DNA of 64,000 nucleotides from Palleniella muris. Its GTDB lineage: Bacteria; Bacteroidota; Bacteroidia; Bacteroidales; Bacteroidaceae. Within the stretch, counting starts at the first letter, position 1. Each line of letters begins with the position of its first letter. Location of the stretch: assembly GCF_004792655.1 (NCBI RefSeq), contig NZ_SRZC01000016.1, forward strand, positions 26,290-90,289. The letters run 5' to 3'. The position numbers and the translations under genes were made by a program. The notes under the pieces were generated by a model. The model did not search any database and was not told the origin of the DNA. It saw nothing but the letters and a program-made list of their open reading frames with translations. This document shows positions 38,684-46,714 of the stretch, piece after piece.

Positions 38684-40237
38684 ATGAATACCATCATGGA
38701 AATAACAAACAAAATATCAGCAGCAAGGAAACTTCTCCTTCTCCCGGCACTGTTCCTGTCACTGACAGCATCGGCACAGTCGTCCAAAGCTATCGGAGAG
38801 GCGTTCGCCAACACTGTACGCCACTATTCTGTGACAGAGACGGACTCCCTTGCCAAGGTTCTCGTGAAGAAGTACGGGAACCAGCCGGAGGTACTGGCAC
38901 AGCTTGGCAATGCCTACTTCCGCAACAGAGAGCTCGACCAGGCAAAGGACATGCTTGAACTTGCCATAAAGAAGAACCCGAAGGCAGCTGCTCCGCTGAT
39001 CCAGTACGGCGACATCTACAAGTACTACTGGAACCAGCCGAACTCCCTCGACACGGCATACATCTACTACAAGAAGGCCATCGACGTGGAGCCGCAGAGC
39101 AATGTGCCTTATGAGCGCATAGCAGACCTCTACATGTTCAAGTACAAGCTCTACGGCAACCGCCAGACACACGAGGACAGCTTACGCATGAGACACGCAG
39201 CCGACTCCGCCATAACGGTTCTCAAAGACCTTAAGGCACGCCGTCCGGAATATCCTGCCGAACTGGAGCTCGGCGGCATATACAACCGCCTCGGACACTT
39301 CCGCGAGTCGGCAGAGGCTTACTCCAAAGTGGTTAACCGCCTGGAGGACTACCAGTACAACAACTATGCCCTTGACTACTATTTCATCGGTGACTTCGCA
39401 AAAGGTCTCGAAGTGGTCAATGACGGACAGAAGAAGTTTCCAGACTATCCGCTCTTCAACCGTACACGCATGTACTGCCTCTTCGGTCTCGAACAGTACG
39501 ACGATGCCCTTGTCTCCTATGACAAGCTGCTTCAGGTTACTGACACACTGAACTCCTTCGACCACTTCTATGCCGGGCAGATTTACCTGAAGAGGGGTGA
39601 CGTAAGCACAGCGACAGAGACCTTCTACAAGATTTACGACACTCACAGTGAGTTCGCCAATGACCACCTGAAGGCGGCACGCTCGCTCATCAACAAGCAC
39701 ATCACCGGAACAAAGAGCGGTGGCAATTACCTCCAGGCTGCCGAGAAGTATGCCGACTACATAGCAGCGAAGCGCAACCGCTCGGGCTACGACTACTACC
39801 AGATGGCGAACATCTACCGCGAGATGATTGACGACACTCTCTGCACCGAGGCACAGCACAACATGGCGATAGCAAAGGCTGACAGCGTCTATGCCATCAT
39901 ACAGCGCGATTATCCTGACTACGAGGCAACGCTGATGTGCTACCTCCGCGCAAGGATGGCTGCCGCTACTGACCGCGCCGCTGCCGTGCCGCACTACCTC
40001 CGACTCATAGAAGTCGTGCAGGACCCTACAACGGGAGCACAGACATCGGAGCAGCGCAAGAAAATCTTCCTCTCCGACGCTTACCGCTTCCTCGCTGTCT
40101 ACAACTTGCATAACGATAACACAAAGGAGGCTATCAGGTATGCCAAGATGTACAAGTCTGTGAATCCTGACGACAACTCCCTGAAGCCTATCCTTGACCT
40201 TGACAAGGGCACCGGCAGAAGAGGCAGGCGCAGATAA
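38684..40237 (+). CDS. Periplasmic TPR protein
   Basis: A 517-residue protein with a signal sequence (KLLLLPALFLSLTASAQ, residues about 16-32) and several tetratricopeptide repeats. Repeats include AQLGNAYFRNRELDQAKDML and AYIYYKKAIDVEPQSNVPYE, and more up to about 480. The C-terminus is basic (GTGRRGRRR). TPR proteins form scaffolds, and here it would link the barrel proteins with the OmpA-domain protein. It begins three bases after the previous stop and is the last gene before a strong terminator. Confidence 0.8.
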   Translation: MNTIMEITNKISAARKLLLLPALFLSLTASAQSSKAIGEAFANTVRHYSVTETDSLAKVLVKKYGNQPEVLAQLGNAYFRNRELDQAKDMLELAIKKNPKAAAPLIQYGDIYKYYWNQPNSLDTAYIYYKKAIDVEPQSNVPYERIADLYMFKYKLYGNRQTHEDSLRMRHAADSAITVLKDLKARRPEYPAELELGGIYNRLGHFRESAEAYSKVVNRLEDYQYNNYALDYYFIGDFAKGLEVVNDGQKKFPDYPLFNRTRMYCLFGLEQYDDALVSYDKLLQVTDTLNSFDHFYAGQIYLKRGDVSTATETFYKIYDTHSEFANDHLKAARSLINKHITGTKSGGNYLQAAEKYADYIAAKRNRSGYDYYQMANIYREMIDDTLCTEAQHNMAIAKADSVYAIIQRDYPDYEATLMCYLRARMAAATDRAAAVPHYLRLIEVVQDPTTGAQTSEQRKKIFLSDAYRFLAVYNLHNDNTKEAIRYAKMYKSVNPDDNSLKPILDLDKGTGRRGRRR

Positions 40238-40276
40238 TGACTGCATGACAGCAGACTGACAACAAACATTGCAATA

Positions 40277-40308
40277 AGCCCGCATCTGTATTCTCGCAGA
40301 TGCGGGCT
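40277..40308 (+). terminator. Terminator of the five-gene envelope operon
   Basis: A perfect 12-bp stem (AGCCCGCATCTG with its complement, loop 40289-40296) followed by six T's. Confidence 0.93.
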
Positions 40309-40660
40309 TTTTTGTTCCCTGTATCCTGTGGAATCTCCTTAAGCCGGGTCAGTGGAAATTCAGTGTGGATATGCACTTGTGATATGTGTTCAGCCTCCGC
40401 CACACCTTTTGCTGTTATCCCTACATCATCCGTATAAGGGAATGCCGGCAGGACAACCCGCATGACGAAAGGTAACGATTGGCCATGCAAAAGCATACCT
40501 TTCACCAAGCCAATCGTTACCTTTCACCGTGCAAAATGATACCTTCCGCTGTGCCCCTCTGCAACAATGCTTTTCATGCCTGCAAACCAGCCTTTTGCAA
40601 GCCAAGGCAGGCGGCACTCCGTTGCGGCATGCCTTGTTCCGTGGCTGCATGCCAAAAGAA
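40309..40660. other. Intergenic region carrying a class C array, no gene seen
   Basis: This lies between convergent operons. Class C units begin at 40494, 40516 and 40538, exactly 22 bp apart. An inverted unit head at 40468-40482 makes a perfect 15-bp inverted repeat with 40510-40524 (arm AAAGGTAACGATTGG). The rest is without recognisable features. Confidence 0.8.
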
Positions 40661-40661
40661 A

Positions 40662-40701
40662 GCATCCCTGCCGGACTTCCTGTGAAGCCTGACAGGGATG
40701 C
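40662..40701 (-). terminator. Terminator of the S41 protease gene
   Basis: GCATCCCTG (40662-40670) pairs with CAGGGATGC (40693-40701). On the minus strand it is followed by the T-rich TTTCTTTT. Confidence 0.8.
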
Positions 40702-40721
40702 AATGAGCATTTTTCTTGTTC

Positions 40722-42476
40722 CTACTCTGCCTTCTTTTCCTCCGGCGCGAGTGTTGCGGAGTACCTTGCAGGGTCGCGGAGAAGGGCTATGGCAGCCTTT
40801 ATCTGCTTGTCGCGCCTGAGACTGTTCTCGATAGCCCCCGCCTGGTAGTAGTAGCAGGAGACGATGTCCATGGTTATCGCATCCTTTATCACATCGCGGT
40901 GGTAGTCAAGTTCCGCGGTAAGGTCATGCTTCAGCTTCGCCTCCAGAGCCTCGAACTCCGCCTTTGCACGCTCGTAGTAGCCCTCGAAGCGCGCCACCTT
41001 CTCAAGGTCCTTCAGGAACCTGCCGCTCTCACGGTCGTACTTGAATCCTGCCTCTGTGGCACGCCGGCAGAACTCGGCATAGTCGGCGTCGGTGATTGAG
41101 AACTCACGTGCCGGCGCTATCTGCGGATGCTTTGCCACATAGTCCACGACATAGTCCATCATCACATTCGTGGAGTCCAGTCCCGAAGCAGTGAGATACA
41201 TCACGATGTTCGGCAGCGAGTCAGGTTTCACCTCGATGTCCGGCATGATTCCTCCGCCGTCCTTCACCTTACGCCCGTGGAGAGTCTTGAACTCCTTCTT
41301 CAGAGAGTCCGCCACCGCCTCGCGTGAGCCGCCGTTGGCGTGCTTGTAGTTTATAGCCTGAATGCAGCGTCCTGACGGGATGTAGTAATGCGCCGTGGTC
41401 AGTTTCAGGTTACCGTTGTACGGCACATCCATCGGCACCTGCACCAGTCCCTTGCCGAAAGTCTTTGTGCCAATGACCACGCCACGGTCGAGGTCCTGCA
41501 TTGTGCCCGCCATGATTTCCGATGCCGAGGCAGTGCCGCCGTTCACAAGCACGGCGATAGGCATCAGAGTGTCTATCGGCAGAGCCGTGGTTTTGTACTC
41601 ACGGTTGGCGCGTGTGAGCTTGCCCTTTGTCTTCACGATGCTCAGGTCTTTCGGCAGGAACATGTTCAGGATGTCCACCGCCTCGGAGAGCGAGCCGCCG
41701 CCGTTGCCTCGGAGGTCGAACAGCAGCTGCTTCATCCCTTTGCGCTTGAGGTCGATGACAGCGTGGCGCACCTCCTTTGAGCAATCTTCCGTGAACTGGT
41801 TGAGGTTTATGTAGCCTATGGAGTCTGTCAGCATACCGTAGTACGGCATGGCAGGCATCTGTATGGCGCGCCTTGTCAGCTTGAACGACAGTTCCTGCCC
41901 CTTAGGGTTCACCTTCTCCTTCTTGCCTTTCCTGCCCTTCTTTGCAGGAGTTTCCGCTGCCTTTGGGAGGGTAGGGCGCAGTACTTTCAGTATGAAACTC
42001 GTGCCTGCCTCTCCTCGCAGATGCTCCGAGACGTATGTCGTGGATTTGCCCTTCATGTCCTCGCCGTCGATGGAAAGGATGATGTCACCCTTCTTCAGTC
42101 CCACCTCCTGGGCAGGCATGCTGAAGTACGGCTCGTTGATTACCGTGGCATTCTCCTTCACGTTGAACGACACTACGGAGCCTATGCCGCCGTATTTTCC
42201 GGTAATCATCTGCTTCAGTTCCTTCACGTCCGCCTGCGGATAATACTCTGTGTAAGGGTCAAGCGAGCGGAGCATCGCCTTTATTCCCGTCCCCACGACC
42301 TCTTTGGCGTCGAGGGAGTCCACATACATCATGTCAAGGTCGCGGTAGATGTCGCAGAAAATCTCCAGCTGCTTCGCCACTTCAAGGTTGTGGCTGTCTT
42401 TCTGTGCCTGTGCAGGCTGTGCCCCCATGAGTGGGAGCAGGAGGGCAAAAGCCCTGAAAATGTTGTTTATCTTCAT
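40722..42476 (-). CDS. Carboxy-terminal processing protease (S41)
   Basis: A 584-residue exported serine protease (signal ends at AQPAQAQ, about residue 25). It has an N-terminal helical region, a PDZ domain (about 90-180: KYGGIGSVVSF, GLKKGDIILSIDGEDM) and the S41 catalytic core. NGGTASASEIMAGTMQD holds the nucleophilic Ser (about 315), and TKTFGKGLVQ the Lys 25 residues later. A lysine-rich insertion (KKGRKGKKEKVNPK, about 178-192) separates the PDZ and core domains. Proteases of this family trim or degrade envelope proteins from their C-termini. Confidence 0.94.
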   Translation of the reverse strand: MKINNIFRAFALLLPLMGAQPAQAQKDSHNLEVAKQLEIFCDIYRDLDMMYVDSLDAKEVVGTGIKAMLRSLDPYTEYYPQADVKELKQMITGKYGGIGSVVSFNVKENATVINEPYFSMPAQEVGLKKGDIILSIDGEDMKGKSTTYVSEHLRGEAGTSFILKVLRPTLPKAAETPAKKGRKGKKEKVNPKGQELSFKLTRRAIQMPAMPYYGMLTDSIGYINLNQFTEDCSKEVRHAVIDLKRKGMKQLLFDLRGNGGGSLSEAVDILNMFLPKDLSIVKTKGKLTRANREYKTTALPIDTLMPIAVLVNGGTASASEIMAGTMQDLDRGVVIGTKTFGKGLVQVPMDVPYNGNLKLTTAHYYIPSGRCIQAINYKHANGGSREAVADSLKKEFKTLHGRKVKDGGGIMPDIEVKPDSLPNIVMYLTASGLDSTNVMMDYVVDYVAKHPQIAPAREFSITDADYAEFCRRATEAGFKYDRESGRFLKDLEKVARFEGYYERAKAEFEALEAKLKHDLTAELDYHRDVIKDAITMDIVSCYYYQAGAIENSLRRDKQIKAAIALLRDPARYSATLAPEEKKAE

Positions 42477-42525
42477 CGCTTATTGTTTAAGGCAAAGTAG
42501 TTGCTTTGCTTTTGTTTTTTTATGT

Positions 42526-42610
42526 TTATCTTATGCAAAGGTAATGCAAACCGAGAGCAGACAGAACTTGTTCATGTATGCCGAGGTGCCGCTTATCTTA
42601 TGCAAAGATA
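42526..42610 (-). promoter_or_regulatory. Two duplicated promoters of the S41 protease gene
   Basis: On the minus strand TACCTTTG (42536-42543) and TATCTTTG (42603-42610) both fit the -7 consensus. Each is embedded in the 15-bp direct repeat TTATCTTATGCAAAG (plus strand 42526-42540 and 42593-42607), 67 bp apart. Confidence 0.65.
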
Positions 42611-42659
42611 CTACTTTTCTTCCTTTTTTCGCCAAATAATGCATTTTTTTTAGAAAATA

Positions 42660-42691
42660 TTTGGTAGTTTCAAAAAATAGCTGTACCTTTG
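42660..42691 (+). promoter_or_regulatory. Promoter of tRNA-Asn
   Basis: TTTG (42660-42663), a 20-bp spacer and TACCTTTG (42684-42691), 32 bp before the tRNA. Confidence 0.75.
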
Positions 42692-42723
42692 CACTCGCTT
42701 TTGAGACATAAGGCAAACACAAT

Positions 42724-42796
42724 GCTTCCTTAGCTCAGTTGGTTAGAGCATCTGACTGTTAATCAGGGGGTCCCAGGTTCAAGCCCTGGAGGGAGC
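42724..42796 (+). tRNA. tRNA-Asn (GTT)
   Basis: The acceptor arms GCTTCCT and AGGGAGC pair over seven bases with one G-T. The D arm, TAGCTCAGTTGGTTAGAGCA, and T loop, TTCAAGC, are standard. The anticodon loop CTGTTAA gives anticodon GTT. The length is 73 nt and CCA is not encoded. It is transcribed alone between its own promoter and terminator. Confidence 0.97.
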
Positions 42797-42800
42797 GCAC

Positions 42801-42837
42801 AAGAAGAGACATTCGCAAGGATGTCTCTTCTTTTTTT
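42801..42837 (+). terminator. Terminator of tRNA-Asn
   Basis: AAGAAGAGACAT pairs perfectly with 42821-42832 across an 8-nt loop, followed by a T-run. Confidence 0.93.
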
Positions 42838-42846
42838 AATCAATTT

Positions 42847-42912
42847 GGACAATAGTCAGTAATGGCAAAACAGACAGTACTGACAATATCGACAATCCTG
42901 ACAGTACTGACC
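42847..42912. repeat. Class A array (9-bp)
   Basis: Units TGGCAAAAC, AGACAGTAC, TGACAATAT and CGACAATCC. It lies between the tRNA terminator and the helicase leader. Confidence 0.88.
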
Positions 42913-42935
42913 CAATCAACCAATCCATAACCACC

Positions 42936-45900
42936 ATGCCTGCCACCTACGAACCCGAAATAGCAGCGAACCTCTATGCCGAGCTTGCCGAAGCCCTGCG
43001 CCTCCGTCCCGACATGGCGGCGGTGTACAACGCCTTCAACCACACGTTCCAGAGACTTCTTTACCAAAAGACAGACGCATCGCGCCTGAACCTCGCCGGC
43101 ACTTTCGCCAAGACGGACTACCTCCTGAAGGAGCATCGTGCGCCAAAAGGGCTTGCCATGGCTGTCAACGACACTCGCGTAAGGCTCCGCAAGGCTGTCA
43201 GAACGCCACACGGACAGACGGCAGGGGACAGCCCCCTTCGCCTTGAAGCCGCCTGCCTGCATGACTTCCGCAACCTTTGCGAGTTCGTCTCCTTTATATA
43301 TAAGACGCCCATCCCCGGACATCTTGCCGCCATGTTCCCTTCCAACCGCGAGTATGGGGACACTCTCGCCCTTGTCGGCGAATACGTGCGAGTGATTGCC
43401 GACGGGTGGGACGATAAGGCAATGTACTGCCGCCGTGAGGACGCCGTTGACGACGAACCGGTGGCGGTGTCCTTCACAGGCGGCATAAACGGCTACGACT
43501 GGTCGTATCTCAAAGACCTGCTTTACGAGAATGCACAACTGAACATTGTACGCCCGAGGGAGAAAGGCGGCGTGCTCTATCCCGAACTGATTGTCTTCGA
43601 ACCGGACTACCTTGTGGACATCTCCGCCATTGCACGCTGCTTCACCAACTATGCGGAGTCTCCCGTGGTGCACCTCCTGAACAAACTGCAGCCGCAGCAG
43701 GTGACGGAACCCCTGCTTCTCGGTAATCTTGCAGGGCAGCTCCTTGACGAGGCAATAACGTACAGCGGGAAGGAATGCCGCCCGTACCGCGACAGTGCCA
43801 TGGAATTCTTCCGCAACAATGCCCTGAACTTCCTTGCCATAGGGCGCGGCCATGACCTGCACAAGAATGCGCAGCTGCAACGCCGGAACATCCATACTGC
43901 CCTCGAATCACTGGAAAAGTCCCTGGAACGCTTCAGCATCAGCGACGCTTTTGTCGAACCTTCGTTCTTCTCCGAGATGTTGGGACTGCAGGGGCGTATG
44001 GACTACCTGCAGCTGGACTTCAAGGTTCTCATGGAGCAGAAATCGGGAAAATGCGCCTTTTCCTTCAGTAATGACGAGATAAAGGAGCGCGAGGAGCATT
44101 ACGTGCAGCTGCTCCTCTACATGCTTATCATACGCTACAACTACCGCGACCTGTACGAACAGAACCGCCGTGAGCTGCATGCCTTGCTGCTCTATTCCAA
44201 GTACGGCAACGGACTCATAGAGCTCCCGTTCGCCCCGCAGCTTGTCTTCCGCGCACTGAAACTCAGGAACGGCATGGCAAGGGCGGACATAGGCTACACC
44301 GAACCGCATGGCTTTGACATCCTCGAGACGCTCATTCCCGAGATTGTCAACGAGAAAAACGCGCGCGGAACGTTATGGGAACGCTACCAAAGGCCGCAGA
44401 TTCAGGAGGTTCTCGCCCCAATACATAATGCCTCGCCCCTGGAGCGCGCCTACTTCCTGCGCTTCCTTACCTTCATAGCCAACGAGCATGCCATGGCAAA
44501 ACTCGGCAACCGCACAAAGGAAAACTCAGGGTTTGCCGCGAAATGGCATGACTCCCTCGAAGAGAAACGCCTTGCAGGAAACATTTATGACAGTCTGTCG
44601 ATTGTCTCGCCCGACACAGGGACGACGGGCAAGATAGAGACCGTTGTGCTGCGCTTCCCTGCGGTGACGGACAACGACATGTCCAATTTCCGCGTCGGCG
44701 ACATCGTCATCCTCTATCCTTACGGCAGGGATGAACAGCCCGACGCACGGAAGACGATGGTGTTCCGCTGCTCCATAAAGAAGATGACGCCCGAGGAGAT
44801 AACCCTCGTCCTCCGCGCCCCACAGTCCGACAACCGTGTCTTCGTGCGCCGGAAGGACTGCCTGTGGGCGGTGGAGCACGACTTCTTCGAGTCTTCCTAC
44901 AGTTCGCTGTACCGCGGCATGCATGCTTTCCTCTCCGCACCCAAGGAGCGGCGCGACCTCCTCCTGCTGCAGCGTGAGCCGCAGACGGACGCTTCGCGCA
45001 TGCTGAAAGGCGACTATGGAGCGTTCAACGAGCTTTCCTTGCGCGTGAAGAGGGCAAAAGACTTCTTCCTTATAATCGGTCCGCCGGGGACGGGAAAGAC
45101 GTCCTACGGGCTTCTAAACACCGTAAAAGAGGAACTCCTCGAAGAGGGCTCTTCCATTCTCCTCACTTCTTTCACCAACAGGGCGGTGGACGAAATATGC
45201 TCAAAGCTCCACAGTGAGGGCATCGGCTTCCTGAGGATAGGTGGCGAACTGAACTGTTCTGCCGCCTGTAAGGACTGTCTTCTGAGCGAAAAGGTCAGTG
45301 AGAGCAACGGCATAGAGTCGTTGGCGGAGGTGATTGCCGCCACGCGTGTCATTGTGGGCACAACGGCTTCGCTGAGTTCCAACCTGCAGCTGTTCCGCCT
45401 GAAGCGGTTCTCCCTGGCTGTCGTCGATGAGGCATCGCAGATTCTCGAGCCGCACCTCATGGGGCTGCTCAGTGCGCACGACGGCGGAATCCCTGCCATA
45501 AGCAAGTTTGTCTTCATAGGCGACCACAAGCAGCTCCCTGCCGTGGTGCAGCAGAAGGAGGAGGTTTCGCGTGTCGGTGACCCGGTGCTCAACGCCATAC
45601 ACCTTACGGACTGCCGCCTGTCGCTCTTCGAACGCTTGCTCAGGCGGTATGGCGGTGACGCCGGTGTGGTGTTCATGCTGAGGAAGCAGGGACGCATGCA
45701 CCGCGAGATAGCGATGTTCCCGAACCTCGCTTTCTACAACAACCGCCTTGACGTTGTCCCTCTGCCGCATCAGGAAGCGCAGCTCCCTGCCTTTACGGGC
45801 GTGCCGGGCAGCGTGGCGGAAATCATTGCCACGCGGCGCATGGCATTCGTTGCCGTGCCTGCACCGCAGCGCACTCCGTCGGAGAAGGTGAACAGGAGTG

Positions 45901-46346
45901 AGGCGGACATCATTGCTGCAATGGTCGTGGGGATATACGGGAGGGAGCGCGAGGTGTTTGACGCTGACGAGACAGTGGGCATAATAGTGCCTTACAGGAA
46001 CCAGATTGCCACGGTAAGGAATGCCATTGCGGCTTATGGCATAGAGGCTCTGGAGGGCATAACCATAGACACCGTGGAGCGCTACCAAGGCTCGCAGCGG
46101 CGGTACATCGTCTATGGGTTCACCGTGCAGCGCTACTATCAGCTGGATTTCCTTACCGCCAACGTCTTCGTGGATACGGACGGCAGCATCATCGACCGCA
46201 AGCTGAATGTGGCGATGACGCGTGCGAAAGAGCATCTCTTCATGGTGGGCAACCCGAAGCTGCTGGAGAAAGACCCGGTGTTCCGCCATCTCCTCGACTT
46301 TGTGCGTGGGAGAGGGGAGTACTTCTCTTCGGAAGATGTTTTCTGA
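42936..46346 (+). CDS. Dna2-like nuclease-helicase (PD-(D/E)XK plus SF1 helicase)
   Basis: An 1136-residue protein with two enzyme regions. Residues about 250-440 contain a RecB-type nuclease core: GRMDYLQLDFK, then MEQKSGK (Asp and E-x-K). Residues about 690-1130 are a superfamily 1B helicase: Walker A GPPGTGKTSY (about 713-722), SFTNRAVDEI, VVDEASQILEPHL (Walker B), GDHKQLPAVV, then VERYQGSQRRYIV and NVAMTRAKEHLFMVG. The order nuclease-helicase resembles eukaryotic Dna2 and fits DNA end processing. No AddB/RecC partner is adjacent. The stop codon TGA is the first three bases of a class A unit. Confidence 0.88.
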   Translation: MPATYEPEIAANLYAELAEALRLRPDMAAVYNAFNHTFQRLLYQKTDASRLNLAGTFAKTDYLLKEHRAPKGLAMAVNDTRVRLRKAVRTPHGQTAGDSPLRLEAACLHDFRNLCEFVSFIYKTPIPGHLAAMFPSNREYGDTLALVGEYVRVIADGWDDKAMYCRREDAVDDEPVAVSFTGGINGYDWSYLKDLLYENAQLNIVRPREKGGVLYPELIVFEPDYLVDISAIARCFTNYAESPVVHLLNKLQPQQVTEPLLLGNLAGQLLDEAITYSGKECRPYRDSAMEFFRNNALNFLAIGRGHDLHKNAQLQRRNIHTALESLEKSLERFSISDAFVEPSFFSEMLGLQGRMDYLQLDFKVLMEQKSGKCAFSFSNDEIKEREEHYVQLLLYMLIIRYNYRDLYEQNRRELHALLLYSKYGNGLIELPFAPQLVFRALKLRNGMARADIGYTEPHGFDILETLIPEIVNEKNARGTLWERYQRPQIQEVLAPIHNASPLERAYFLRFLTFIANEHAMAKLGNRTKENSGFAAKWHDSLEEKRLAGNIYDSLSIVSPDTGTTGKIETVVLRFPAVTDNDMSNFRVGDIVILYPYGRDEQPDARKTMVFRCSIKKMTPEEITLVLRAPQSDNRVFVRRKDCLWAVEHDFFESSYSSLYRGMHAFLSAPKERRDLLLLQREPQTDASRMLKGDYGAFNELSLRVKRAKDFFLIIGPPGTGKTSYGLLNTVKEELLEEGSSILLTSFTNRAVDEICSKLHSEGIGFLRIGGELNCSAACKDCLLSEKVSESNGIESLAEVIAATRVIVGTTASLSSNLQLFRLKRFSLAVVDEASQILEPHLMGLLSAHDGGIPAISKFVFIGDHKQLPAVVQQKEEVSRVGDPVLNAIHLTDCRLSLFERLLRRYGGDAGVVFMLRKQGRMHREIAMFPNLAFYNNRLDVVPLPHQEAQLPAFTGVPGSVAEIIATRRMAFVAVPAPQRTPSEKVNRSEADIIAAMVVGIYGREREVFDADETVGIIVPYRNQIATVRNAIAAYGIEALEGITIDTVERYQGSQRRYIVYGFTVQRYYQLDFLTANVFVDTDGSIIDRKLNVAMTRAKEHLFMVGNPKLLEKDPVFRHLLDFVRGRGEYFSSEDVF

Positions 46347-46358
46347 CAATACTGACAG
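46344..46358. repeat. Minimal class A unit at a gene end
   Basis: TGACAATACTGACAG, about one and a half nonamers. Its first three bases are the helicase stop codon. Confidence 0.6.
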
Positions 46359-46390
46359 AAAAGCCCCAACAGAAAAGCCCCCCAAAACAA

Positions 46391-46425
46391 AAAAACTCCG
46401 AAGCATTTTCTGCTCCGGAGTTTTT
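46391..46425. terminator. Bidirectional terminator
   Basis: AAAAACTCCGAAGC (46391-46404) pairs with 46412-46425 with one mismatch. There are T-runs on both strands, between the convergent helicase and peptide genes. Confidence 0.85.
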
Positions 46426-46465
46426 GTTCCCCTCCATTTCTAAAATTATCTTGCCAGTCCTGTGT

Positions 46466-46675
46466 TTACAATTCCCATGGTCCCGTGAACGGTGCTGACT
46501 TCGCGTTGCCGCTGTTGTCCTTGTTTTCGTTATCTACAGTTGTCATGAAATCAGGGAAGCCCTCAATGATGTCACCACCTTTGTCGCCGTCCACTGTCCA
46601 TACAGATGCGTGCTGCATAAGGCTTTCTTCCATCTTTATCACCGTAATCTCGGGTTTGATATATTTCTTTTTCAT
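46466..46675 (-). CDS. Small protein with KYIKPEI-type N-terminus
   Basis: A 69-residue protein, MKKKYIKPEITVIKMEESLM followed by a Gly/Asp/Asn-rich tail. Many Bacteroidales small proteins share a lysine start, the Y-x-K-P-x-I motif and a following hydrophobic-Met-rich segment. Their function is not established, although some lie near export or peptide-modification genes. It is 39 bp downstream of the T9SS-like secreted protein gene, on the same strand, so the two are probably co-transcribed. Peptide precursor or small secreted factor are possibilities; no modifying enzyme is seen nearby. Confidence 0.65.
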   Translation of the reverse strand: MKKKYIKPEITVIKMEESLMQHASVWTVDGDKGGDIIEGFPDFMTTVDNENKDNSGNAKSAPFTGPWEL

Positions 46676-46714
46676 ATCTTTGTTCCTTTCTTTTGTTGTC
46701 CTTGTTTAGGGCGT

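Noticed and set aside
43118..46406. Several long antisense frames in the helicase gene
   Set aside because: GC-rich third positions create them; the sense frame contains all helicase motifs in order.
46391..46425. Attenuator of the peptide gene
   Set aside because: It lies after both convergent genes and fits a simple shared terminator.
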